Assembly: GCA_026391195.1 (NCBI GenBank)
Contig: JAPLEI010000041.1
Location: 1-32,838, forward strand
Direction: 5' to 3'
Length of the DNA: 32,838 nt
Source of the DNA: Bacteroidota bacterium
GTDB lineage: Bacteria > Bacteroidota > Bacteroidia > Chitinophagales > Chitinophagaceae
A model generated the notes under the pieces. That model was given only the letters and a program-made list of their open reading frames with translations. It ran no database searches and was not told the origin of the DNA. This document shows, one piece after another, positions 1-6,664 of this stretch (position 1 is the stretch's first letter; the number at the start of each line of letters is the position of its first letter). The position numbers were made by a program, and so were the translations under genes.

Positions 1-7
1 AAAAAAA

Positions 8-742
8 CTACCCAAGGTTATATTGATTTTGAACAAATTCCCAGTTTACCAAATTCCACCAGTTGGTGATGTAGTCTGCCCGTCTGGTTTGATAGTTAAG
101 GTAGTAGGCGTGTTCCCAAACGTCTAACCCCAATAATGGCTTACCCTTCAGCTCACTCACATCCATCAAAGGGTTATCCTGATTGGGGGTTGAGCCAATC
201 GCCAGTTTTTTATCGGCAGTAAGTACCAACCATGCCCATCCACTGCCAAATCTATTTTTACCAGCATCACTAAATTGATTTTTCATCGCTTCCCATGAGC
301 CAAAAGATGTGGTAATGGCATTCAGTAAACTGCCCAGCGGCAAGCTCGCAGTTCCGGGCCTCATGCACTGCCAGAATAGCTCATGGTTATAATGTCCCCC
401 TCCGTTGTTCCTCATCTTTGGCGAATACTTGGAGATGTTTTTTAGCAGTTGCTCCAATGAGGTAGCGTTGGTGTCTACCTTTTCAGCTACACAGGCATCT
501 GCTAGGTTTTTAGTATAGGCGGCAGCATGCTTGGTATAATGAATCGTCATGGTAGTGGCATCAATAGCTGGCTCCAATGCCGGATACCCATAAGGGAGGG
601 GCTGTTGCATATAACCAATCTCACCAGTGGAAGATTTTTTTACCGAAGCAAATGAGGGCAGTCCAGATAAAAGGATACCTGCTGAAATGCCGGCCTGACC
701 GGATGTTTTAATAAATTGACGGCGATGCAGGGGCTTACTCAT
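8..742 (-). CDS. sod: Tat-exported Mn-type superoxide dismutase
   Basis: Converts superoxide to hydrogen peroxide and oxygen. The 244-residue protein carries the SOD ligand set: H68 (IHYTKH), H120 (GGHYNHELFW), D207 and H211 (DVWEHAYY). A glycine before H120 (GGGHYNH) and Q188 (PNQDNPL) are the positions that separate Mn or cambialistic enzymes from Fe enzymes, so Mn-type is inferred. The N-terminus has a twin-arginine signal (HRRQFIK at 6-12, then a weakly hydrophobic stretch to about 32), so export to the periplasm is predicted; most bacterial SODs of this family are cytoplasmic. The ATG lies 10 nt after the stop of the LptF/LptG permease gene, so the two are probably co-transcribed, with a possible extra promoter inside the end of that gene. 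The stop is 7 nt from the window edge, so downstream context is unknown. Confidence 0.93.
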   Translation of the reverse strand: MSKPLHRRQFIKTSGQAGISAGILLSGLPSFASVKKSSTGEIGYMQQPLPYGYPALEPAIDATTMTIHYTKHAAAYTKNLADACVAEKVDTNATSLEQLLKNISKYSPKMRNNGGGHYNHELFWQCMRPGTASLPLGSLLNAITTSFGSWEAMKNQFSDAGKNRFGSGWAWLVLTADKKLAIGSTPNQDNPLMDVSELKGKPLLGLDVWEHAYYLNYQTRRADYITNWWNLVNWEFVQNQYNLG

Positions 743-752
743 GATGAAAAAT

Positions 753-2195
753 TTAGAGTTTACTGTTGCGGGATTTAAAGGTAGCCAAAAATAACCTTGC
801 CCGCTTGAACTGGCGATAATAGTATTCGTTGTTGAATAATTGTGAATCCGACATGGCTTTATAGGTTAGAAAAAGCCCTATTGGGATTAGTAAAAAAGTG
901 GAAAGCCACATTCCACTCAAGGGAGATAGTTCGTTTGAACGAACCAGTTTTTCACCAAAATTGTTAAGCAAGTAAAAGAATACAAAAAAGATAATTGCAA
1001 ATACCAATGGCATGCCTAAGCCCCCTTTCCGAATAATCGATCCCAAAGGAGCCCCAATCATAAACAACACCAAACAGGCAAATGACAAGGTAAGCTTCCG
1101 ATGCCATTCAATTTTATGCAGATTGAGGGACTGCAATCTTTCTTTATATTCTGCCTCCATAACTGTTGTGTTTCCACGGATATTATGAATGGCCCCAATG
1201 GCATTGCTGTAAACCGTTTGCATAATCGAATCTGGTATCAACTGGTCAAATGGCTGAGGATTAACTGCAGGTGCCGCACTCAACTTCGTCCAACCCGTAT
1301 CGGCATACCTTATAAAAGTTAGATAAGGCGCAAACTCTTTTTTAGATTTTTGCAGAAAAACTGAATCCAGATTGTATAATGAATCGATGGTTACATTGAG
1401 TTGACGGATACTCAACATTTTAGGGTCGTAAAATGCACTGTCACCAGTTTTGCTCATTTGAAAGCTATTCAAATCGAACACTTTTTTATAGGTAGCAAAG
1501 CCCATTTGAATAAACTGTGTATTCCTACTATTCCGGGGACCGCTTTCTTCGAACCTTGATCCGTTATGGAGTATAAACTCGAGGTCTCTTTTATTTTTCG
1601 AAAGCCGCATGATGCCGGTTTTTGCTACAGTTAAATAATCCTGCAAGGGGGCCCCTTTTTCAAAAATTACCACATCATGTATTACACTGTCGTTCTTTTC
1701 TTTTTTACCCAATTTAATGATATACCCATCTATTTTATCGTAAAAAACGCCCTCTTTGATATCAAAAGCAGGCTTGGCAACGATGATATCATATTTTAAT
1801 GCCGACAATTTCTTTTGTGTAACAGGGATGATGTTATTCGCAAATAAAAATGCCAGGCCGCTAACAAAACCCGCAAAAATTAACAACGGCCGCATAAATC
1901 GCAGTAAAGGAATGCCCGCCGATTTAATAGCAATCAACTCGAATCTTTCCCCCAAATTTCCAAAGGTCATGATGGAAGAGAACAGCAAGGATAAAGGAAG
2001 TGCGGTCGGAATCCAGAAGAGCGTTACTAATCCAACCAGCTTTAAAACAGTAAATAAATCCAATCCCTTGCCCACCAAATCGTCTATGTATAACCAAAAA
2101 AACTGCATGGTTAACACAAATATGGAAATACTAAAAGCTGCGATAAAAGGACCCACAAAGGCCTTAATGATCAGAATGTCCAGTTTTTTTATCAC
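753..2195 (-). CDS. LptF/LptG-family lipopolysaccharide export permease
   Basis: Inner-membrane permease of the YjgP/YjgQ (LptF/LptG) family, which works with the LptB ATPase to pull lipopolysaccharide from the inner membrane toward the LptC/LptA bridge. The 480-residue protein has the family layout: three N-terminal membrane segments (about 14-36, 50-76 and 102-122), a periplasmic beta-jellyroll-like region of about 240 residues, then three C-terminal segments (about 368-386, 394-413 and 427-446). The motif ERFELIAIKSAGI after TM2 is the characteristic cytoplasmic coupling loop. Translation starts at GTG (read on the minus strand at 2195-2193); no ATG fits upstream of TM1. LptF cannot be told from LptG by eye. 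It is divergent from the 2219 gene with only 23 nt between starts and leads into the SOD gene. Confidence 0.92.
   Translation of the reverse strand: MIKKLDILIIKAFVGPFIAAFSISIFVLTMQFFWLYIDDLVGKGLDLFTVLKLVGLVTLFWIPTALPLSLLFSSIMTFGNLGERFELIAIKSAGIPLLRFMRPLLIFAGFVSGLAFLFANNIIPVTQKKLSALKYDIIVAKPAFDIKEGVFYDKIDGYIIKLGKKEKNDSVIHDVVIFEKGAPLQDYLTVAKTGIMRLSKNKRDLEFILHNGSRFEESGPRNSRNTQFIQMGFATYKKVFDLNSFQMSKTGDSAFYDPKMLSIRQLNVTIDSLYNLDSVFLQKSKKEFAPYLTFIRYADTGWTKLSAAPAVNPQPFDQLIPDSIMQTVYSNAIGAIHNIRGNTTVMEAEYKERLQSLNLHKIEWHRKLTLSFACLVLFMIGAPLGSIIRKGGLGMPLVFAIIFFVFFYLLNNFGEKLVRSNELSPLSGMWLSTFLLIPIGLFLTYKAMSDSQLFNNEYYYRQFKRARLFLATFKSRNSKL
786..793 (-). promoter_or_regulatory. candidate -7 box for sod, inside the permease gene
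   Basis: The minus strand reads TATTTTTG, a perfect match to the Bacteroidota -7 consensus TAnnTTTG, about 44 nt before the sod ATG. No good -33 TTG is visible 19-21 nt upstream. The box would allow sod to be expressed independently of the permease gene in which it lies. Single boxes like this arise by chance several times in a window of this size, so support is modest. Confidence 0.35.
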
Positions 2196-2218
2196 TTTGT
2201 GCTTCTAATTAGGGGAAA

Positions 2219-2815
2219 ATGACTAATTCAAAAGTAACACTTTCACCAGAGGAATGGGCATTGGTATCGAATCCTGATATTATTTTAACAAAGAATGCCA
2301 TAATTGATAAGGTTTACCAATTACTGGGAAGGGTAGCCGAACAGTATACCCGCCAAACCTCAGAATTGCCAGATAATTGCAAGGGAGATTGGTTACAGGT
2401 TGCTGCGAAAATTTCCAGAGGCGAACAATATCTGGGATTGCCCTGGGTGATGCTGGATTATCCCCGCCAATTTACAGCTGGTGATACAAAAGCAATTCGC
2501 AGTTTTTTCTGGTGGGGGCATGGATTTAGTATTCACCTGATTTTACAGGGAAAATACCGGGAGCAATGGATAAAAAATGCAGAGGATTGGCTCCAACAGG
2601 GAGCAAATAATTGGTATATCGATTTGGCAACAGATCCTTGGCAACATCACTTTAGAGAAGAAACCTGTATGCCCATTCGAAAAGTTTCCGCAGAAGCAGT
2701 AACCTCACATCCCTTTATAAAATACAGCTGCTGGTTCCCAATGCAAACCTGGAATGAAATACCTGCCTTATGGGAAAATGTATTTCAACAATGGATTCGA
2801 ATACCGGAAGAATAG
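2219..2815 (+). CDS. Trp-rich protein of unknown function
   Basis: I do not recognise this 198-residue protein. It has no signal peptide and no convincing membrane helix, so it is probably cytoplasmic. It is unusually rich in tryptophan (about 13), clustered in LPWVMLDYPR (about 81-90), FFWWGHGFS (about 101-109), NNWYIDLATDPWQHHF (about 137-152) and CWFPMQTWNEIP (about 177-188). Paired His and Trp motifs (WWGHG, WQHHF) could be structural or bind a metal or ligand; that is speculation. The ATG at 2219 is preceded by AGGGGAAA, a usable purine-rich ribosome site, and lies 23 nt from the divergent permease start. Coding character is supported by length and by tight packing against divergent and convergent neighbours. 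Confidence 0.8.
   Translation: MTNSKVTLSPEEWALVSNPDIILTKNAIIDKVYQLLGRVAEQYTRQTSELPDNCKGDWLQVAAKISRGEQYLGLPWVMLDYPRQFTAGDTKAIRSFFWWGHGFSIHLILQGKYREQWIKNAEDWLQQGANNWYIDLATDPWQHHFREETCMPIRKVSAEAVTSHPFIKYSCWFPMQTWNEIPALWENVFQQWIRIPEE
2229..2236 (-). promoter_or_regulatory. -7 box for the LptF/LptG-sod operon
   Basis: The minus strand reads TACTTTTG, a perfect TAnnTTTG box, 33 nt before the GTG start of the permease gene. It lies inside the first codons of the divergent gene at 2219, so the two genes' control regions overlap. No clear -33 element is seen. Confidence 0.5.
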
Positions 2816-2829
2816 GGTGTGGGGAACGA

Positions 2830-3216
2830 TTAGTTGCTACCCAAGCGGTGGAATAAATCTTTCACCTGATATTGCCATAATTGTGACTGGTCGCGGATTT
2901 CGTTCTTTTCAGCAAAATCTTTGATGAACAAAATGGTTTGATTTGATATTTCGGTTTTTTCAATCCGAAACTCAAAGTATTCATTTTTGTCGCTGTGTAA
3001 CCAGTGATATCGCACAAATTTGTCTTGCTCTTTGTCAACTACCTCAGCTTTGTCTGGCTTTTCGCCATTCCAGGAAAAACTATACACATTTTCCCATTCA
3101 TCTACCTTATCGGCAAACCATTCTTGTAATCCTGCGGGGGTGGCTAAAAATTCAAATAATATGCTGGGCGAACATCTTACCGGAAATTCAAGTGTAAATA
3201 ACTGCTTCTTACTCAT
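2830..3216 (-). CDS. START-like (SRPBCC-fold) domain protein
   Basis: A small cytoplasmic protein of the START-like/AHSA1-related superfamily, a helix-grip fold with a hydrophobic cavity. The family pattern is visible: an N-terminal strand (QLFTLEFPV), helix SPSILFEFLATPAGLQEWF, a strand block around YSFSWNG, a central FVRYHW strand, and a long C-terminal helix (SQLWQYQVKDLFHRL). Such single-domain proteins are very common in Bacteroidota and have no assigned ligand, so no reaction is claimed. I prefer the ATG at 3216 (MSKKQLF, 128 aa). A TTG 18 nt upstream at 3234 could add six residues but is a weaker start and unusual for the family. A good promoter match lies just upstream. The gene is convergent with the Trp-rich gene, 14 nt away. 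Confidence 0.88.
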   Translation of the reverse strand: MSKKQLFTLEFPVRCSPSILFEFLATPAGLQEWFADKVDEWENVYSFSWNGEKPDKAEVVDKEQDKFVRYHWLHSDKNEYFEFRIEKTEISNQTILFIKDFAEKNEIRDQSQLWQYQVKDLFHRLGSN

Positions 3217-3250
3217 TTCTATCTCTTTATTCAACGTTAGTTGATCCTTG

Positions 3251-3281
3251 CAATAATATAAAAAAAATATTCGTACCCAAA
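3251..3281 (-). promoter_or_regulatory. promoter of the START-like gene
   Basis: On the minus strand a TTTG (3281-3278) is followed after exactly 19 nt by TATTATTG (3258-3251), which matches TAnnTTTG with one mismatch. Both the elements and the spacing fit the Bacteroidota -33/-7 promoter. The predicted RNA start is near 3247, giving a leader of about 31 nt to the ATG at 3216. Confidence 0.6.
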
Positions 3282-3619
3282 TGTTTTTTTATGAAGTGAG
3301 TGCCTGGGAGGTTAACTTACTGTTAATTATTGTGTATTTTATTTGTAATTATCTGATAATCATATAGTTGTGAAAAAATGGTTGAACTCTCTTTTTTGTA
3401 AATAAAAGGGACCAATGGAAAAATTATCGGGTAGCGGGTTGCTGTTTTTGATGATTTTATTTTTCTCTCAGCAGCTTTTACTCACCTCAAGCTTACAAAT
3501 CTTCGGTAAGCGGCAGCTTTTTTATGGCAAGGATAGCCCCGCAATTTCTATATTTGCGCTCCCAATACAGCAGTCGTAATTGGGGCCATCCCCGGGAAAC
3601 AAATAAAAAAAATCTTGTT
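3282..3619. other. long intergenic region upstream of ffh
   Basis: About 340 nt of AT-rich sequence between the START-like promoter and the ffh start. It holds the ffh -7 box (3549-3556) and a near-match box TATAGTTG at 3363-3370 with TTTG 17 nt before it. One short open frame, 3415-3579, would give 54 residues with a hydrophobic N-terminal third. I see no tRNA, no strong hairpin and no repeat. Confidence 0.6.
3549..3556 (+). promoter_or_regulatory. -7 box for ffh
   Basis: TATATTTG is a perfect TAnnTTTG box 63 nt before the ffh ATG. Its RNA start (about 3560) would lie downstream of an in-frame ATG at 3524, which argues against that longer start. The -33 region is only a T-run (about 3518-3523) with no clear TTG. 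Confidence 0.55.
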
Positions 3620-4948
3620 ATGTTCAATTCACTAAGTGAAAAACTGGAAGCAGCCTTTAAGAATCTGAAAGGAGAGGCCCGGATTAATGAGCTCAATATT
3701 GCCAATACCATCAAGGATATCCGCCGCGCCTTATTAGATGCCGACGTAAATTTTAAAATCGCTAAAGATTTTACCGATAAGGTTAAAGAAAAAGCTATTG
3801 GTGAAAAAGTGATTTCAGCCGTTAGTCCAGGTCAATTGATGGTAAAAATTGTTCAGGACGAATTAACCGAGTTGATGGGTGGCAAGGAAGCCGATTTTCA
3901 GATAAGCGGAAATCCGGCTATTATACTGATTGCAGGTTTACAAGGTAGTGGTAAAACCACCTTCTCTGGAAAGCTGGCCAATTACCTCACCACAAAAAAA
4001 GGCAAATCGGTTTTGCTGGTAGCAGCCGACGTGTATCGCCCAGCAGCCATTGATCAGTTAACGGTTTTGTCGCAGCAAATTGGCGTTGATATTTATGCCG
4101 AAAGAGATAGCCAACAGCCGGTAGATATTGCCCGGAATGCCCTTCAGTATGCACGAACGAACAATAAGAATGTAGTAATCATAGATACGGCCGGCCGACT
4201 GGCAGTGGATGAAGTGATGATGACGGAGGTTGCTCAACTTAAGCAAGCGCTGCAGCCAACTGAGATTTTGTTTGTAGTTGATTCGATGACGGGTCAGGAT
4301 GCAGTAAATACCGCCAAAGCCTTCAACGATCGACTCGATTTCAGCGGCGTAGTGTTAACCAAACTCGATGGGGATACCCGAGGTGGGGCTGCACTTACTA
4401 TCAGCTATACCGTTAACAAACCCATCAAATTTGTAAGCAGCGGCGAAAAGATGGATACCCTAGAAGTATTCTATCCCGATCGGATGGCGCAACGAATTTT
4501 GGGAATGGGAGACATTACCAGTTTGGTAGAAAAAGCCCAGGCCCAGTTTAGTGAAGCCGAAGCTAAAAAACTGGAAAAAAAGATTCGAAAAAATCAGTTC
4601 GACTTCCAAGATTTTATGGATCAACTTCAGCAGATTAAAAAGATGGGTAACCTGAAAGATCTGATGGGCATGATTCCGGGGATGGGCAAGGCGATGAAAA
4701 ATATCGACATCAACGACGATGCCTTTACCGGTCTTGAAGCCATTATTCAATCGATGACCCCTGAGGAACGCTCTAATCCGGATTTATTAAACCCCTCTCG
4801 CAAAAACCGACTAGCCAAGGGTTGCGGGAAAGATATTCAGGAAATTAACGCCTTTATGAAGCAGTTTGAGCAAATGAAGCAGACCATGAAAATGATGAAT
4901 AATATGCCTGCAGGCGGCTTTCCCGGTATGCGGGGTATGCGCAAATAG
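3620..4948 (+). CDS. ffh: signal recognition particle GTPase Ffh (SRP54)
   Basis: Protein component of the signal recognition particle. It binds 4.5S RNA and hydrophobic nascent signal sequences and, with FtsY, delivers ribosomes to the membrane. From the ATG at 3620 the protein is 442 residues, the normal family length. It shows the helical N domain (1-90), the GTPase G domain with GLQGSGKTT (106-114), DTAGR (189-193) and TKLDGDTRGG (247-256), then a Met-rich M domain with MGMIPGMGKAM and the RNA-binding helix SRKNRLAKGCGKD. An ATG at 3524 would add 32 residues that do not resemble the N domain and would start upstream of the predicted transcript, so I reject it. The gene appears to be monocistronic with its own promoter; rpsP follows with another. 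Confidence 0.97.
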   Translation: MFNSLSEKLEAAFKNLKGEARINELNIANTIKDIRRALLDADVNFKIAKDFTDKVKEKAIGEKVISAVSPGQLMVKIVQDELTELMGGKEADFQISGNPAIILIAGLQGSGKTTFSGKLANYLTTKKGKSVLLVAADVYRPAAIDQLTVLSQQIGVDIYAERDSQQPVDIARNALQYARTNNKNVVIIDTAGRLAVDEVMMTEVAQLKQALQPTEILFVVDSMTGQDAVNTAKAFNDRLDFSGVVLTKLDGDTRGGAALTISYTVNKPIKFVSSGEKMDTLEVFYPDRMAQRILGMGDITSLVEKAQAQFSEAEAKKLEKKIRKNQFDFQDFMDQLQQIKKMGNLKDLMGMIPGMGKAMKNIDINDDAFTGLEAIIQSMTPEERSNPDLLNPSRKNRLAKGCGKDIQEINAFMKQFEQMKQTMKMMNNMPAGGFPGMRGMRK

Positions 4949-4987
4949 TGGACTTTTTATATAAAAAACACAAAATTCCCTCCTTCT

Positions 4988-5019
4988 TTTGTCTATTTAC
5001 CTAATTCACCCTACATTTG
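4988..5019 (+). promoter_or_regulatory. rpsP promoter
   Basis: TTTG (4988-4991), a 20-nt spacer, then TACATTTG (5012-5019): a full Bacteroidota -33/-7 promoter with perfect boxes. The predicted RNA start is near 5023, giving a leader of about 60 nt. Confidence 0.75.
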
Positions 5020-5024
5020 CCTTC

Positions 5025-5040
5025 CGGTTATTTTTAACCG
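5025..5040 (+). promoter_or_regulatory. hairpin at the 5' end of the rpsP leader
   Basis: CGGTTA-TTTT-TAACCG is a perfect 6-bp stem with a four-T loop. It begins about 2 nt after the predicted transcript start of rpsP, so the mRNA would begin with a small stem-loop. A 5'-terminal hairpin can protect an mRNA or serve as a control site; which applies here cannot be seen. Confidence 0.4.
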
Positions 5041-5082
5041 ATTCGAAACCTATTGTTTAACGCCTATAAATTTCTATTTAAC

Positions 5083-5589
5083 ATGGCAGTCAAAATCCGT
5101 TTACAAAGACACGGAAGTAAGAAGAGACCTTTTTACTTTATCGTAGTGGCCGATGGCCGTTCACCCAGAGATGGTAAATTCATTCAAAAAGTAGGTACTT
5201 ACAACCCACTTACCGTTCCTGCTACTATTCAACTCGATCGTCAGAAAGCGCTGGAGTGGCTCAACAAAGGAGCACAGCCTACCGACACGGTTCGTCGTAT
5301 TCTATCCTTCAAAGGAGTATTGTACCTGAAACACCTGTTGCGTGGCGTTAAGTTGGGCTTATTTGATGAAGCTGCTGCCATGGAAAAATTCCAGGCATGG
5401 CACAACGAGCACGAAGCCAACATTTCTCGTCGCTCTGATGCACACAAAAGCAGTCAGCGCGCAAAGAAAGCCTATGTGCCCGTAGTAAAAAAAGTAGAAC
5501 CTAAAGTAGAAGCTGTTGCCGAAGTTCCAGTAGAAGCACCAACAGAAGCTCCTACAGAAGCTTCTTCAGATGCACCTGCAGAAGCGTAA
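5083..5589 (+). CDS. rpsP: 30S ribosomal protein S16
   Basis: Small-subunit ribosomal protein needed for 30S assembly. The 168-residue protein opens with the S16 core [18 protein letters not shown], followed by [22 protein letters not shown] and a repeated-helix region to about residue 115. After the core comes a basic linker ([11 protein letters not shown]) and then a low-complexity acidic tail of about 30 residues rich in Ala, Glu, Pro and Thr, with an EAPT repeat. E. coli S16 is about 82 residues, so this is an extended form of the type seen in Bacteroidota. The ATG at 5083 is chosen because it gives the canonical N-terminus; a TTG at 5053 would add ten unrelated residues. Own promoter upstream and strong terminator downstream, so it can be a single-gene unit. 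Confidence 0.97.
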   Translation: MAVKIRLQRHGSKKRPFYFIVVADGRSPRDGKFIQKVGTYNPLTVPATIQLDRQKALEWLNKGAQPTDTVRRILSFKGVLYLKHLLRGVKLGLFDEAAAMEKFQAWHNEHEANISRRSDAHKSSQRAKKAYVPVVKKVEPKVEAVAEVPVEAPTEAPTEASSDAPAEA

Positions 5590-5614
5590 GCCGTTCGCAG
5601 CATAAAATTGTTAC

Positions 5615-5649
5615 CAAAACCCGAAATCTTGTTTCGGGTTTTGTTTTTG
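5615..5649 (+). terminator. rho-independent terminator after rpsP
   Basis: A perfect 12-bp stem (CAAAACCCGAAA at 5615-5626 with TTTCGGGTTTTG at 5632-5643), a 5-nt loop and a run of five T. It lies 26 nt after the rpsP stop and separates it from rimM. Confidence 0.88.
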
Positions 5650-5701
5650 ATACCTCTTTCTCCCCGTAAATATTTAAATACCTTTACGGGTAATAGCAAC
5701 T

Positions 5702-6223
5702 ATGGCAACAGATTCTTATATACATATTGGTAAAATAGTAGCTCCCTTTGGTGTGAGTGGACAATTAATTTTACAGCATGTATTGGGAAAGAAAACGCAG
5801 TTTCCTAACATAGCGGTATTGTTTATTGAAGAATTAAAGGGATCGTATTTGCCCTATTTTTTAGAAAAAGCGCAGGCCAAATCGCACGATGAGAGTATCC
5901 TTCAGTTAGAAACCATCATAACCCGGGAAGCAGCACAGCGCTTGTGTACCCGACCCGTTTGGTTGCTGGAGGCTGATTTTAGAAAGCTGGCCGGAAAAAC
6001 GGCACCCATAAGTTTGTTGGGGTATAGTGTGATTCAGGAGGGGGAAAATCTGGGCGAAGTAAAAGAAGTAATTGAACAGCCGCACCAGGTTTTACTCACC
6101 ATTCTTTGGCAGGGAAAAGAAGCCTATATACCCTTGCACGCAGAAACCCTACAATCAGTAGATCATACCCGGCGGGAAGTTAAGGTGGTGTTGCCCGATG
6201 GGTTATTAGATATTTACCGGTAA
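5702..6223 (+). CDS. rimM: ribosome maturation factor RimM
   Basis: Binds S19 and helps mature the head of the 30S subunit and process 16S rRNA. The 173 residues match the family length. The N-terminal RimM beta-barrel opens with HIGKIVAPFGVSGQLIL (residues 7-23), and the C-terminal PRC-barrel includes LLGYSVIQEG, PHQVLLTI and a final strand ending in VVLPDGLLDIYR, a typical RimM C-terminus. In many bacteria rimM sits directly after rpsP, as here, though a strong terminator stands between them. An imperfect -7 box (TACCTTTA at 5679-5686) lies 15 nt before the ATG and may start this unit. A thioesterase gene follows after 14 nt and dinB after that, on the same strand. Confidence 0.95.
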   Translation: MATDSYIHIGKIVAPFGVSGQLILQHVLGKKTQFPNIAVLFIEELKGSYLPYFLEKAQAKSHDESILQLETIITREAAQRLCTRPVWLLEADFRKLAGKTAPISLLGYSVIQEGENLGEVKEVIEQPHQVLLTILWQGKEAYIPLHAETLQSVDHTRREVKVVLPDGLLDIYR

Positions 6224-6237
6224 ACTAACCGAACGTT

Positions 6238-6645
6238 ATGCATTCCCCACATGTGTATTCCAAACTAATTACTGTATTGCCCGAACATATCGACGAACTT
6301 CAGCATGTAAACAATGTGCAATACCTGCATTGGATGATGGAGTCTGCCGCTGAGCATTGGCAAAGCAGGGCATCGGAAAATCTGATGCAGCACCTGGTTT
6401 GGGTGGTAAAAACACATGAAATCAATTATCTAGGAGCGGCAAAACTGGGCGATCAGTTGTTGCTTACCACTTACACCGGAGAATATACCGGTGCCGGATG
6501 GTGGCGGCATTTTTCTATTCGGCAAAATGCAAGTGCACAAGAGCTGGTAGTTGCAAAAACCCTTTTTGTTTTGTTGAATAAAGCATCCGGAAAACCTCAG
6601 CGAATAGGTACGGAAGTTGTACAAATTTTTATGGACGCAGTTTAG
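6238..6645 (+). CDS. acyl-CoA thioesterase, 4HBT hotdog family
   Basis: Predicted cytoplasmic single-domain hotdog thioesterase (YbgC/FadM/4HBT type), which hydrolyses acyl-CoA or acyl-ACP thioesters. The 135 residues carry the family signature in ELQHVNNVQYLHWM (about 20-33), where the catalytic acid position of YbgC-type enzymes is followed by H-V-N-N-x-x-Y, then EINYLGAAKLGDQLLL (about 61-76), the usual central strands, and a last strand with VVAKTLFVLLNKASGKPQRI. The chain length of its substrate cannot be read from sequence. It sits 14 nt after rimM and 19 nt before dinB, so the three are probably one transcript; no functional link between them is evident. Confidence 0.88.
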   Translation: MHSPHVYSKLITVLPEHIDELQHVNNVQYLHWMMESAAEHWQSRASENLMQHLVWVVKTHEINYLGAAKLGDQLLLTTYTGEYTGAGWWRHFSIRQNASAQELVVAKTLFVLLNKASGKPQRIGTEVVQIFMDAV

Positions 6646-6664
6646 TTAGATCGGTTAGAAACCT

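Noticed and set aside
3524..3619. Longer N-terminus for Ffh starting at the ATG at 3524
   Set aside because: The extra 32 residues do not resemble the SRP54 N domain, and the start precedes the predicted transcript start; the ATG at 3620 gives the normal length.
4954..4967. Perfect 14-nt palindrome TTTTTATATAAAAA after ffh
   Set aside because: Pure AT with no GC stem; too weak for a terminator and expected by chance in an AT-rich gap.
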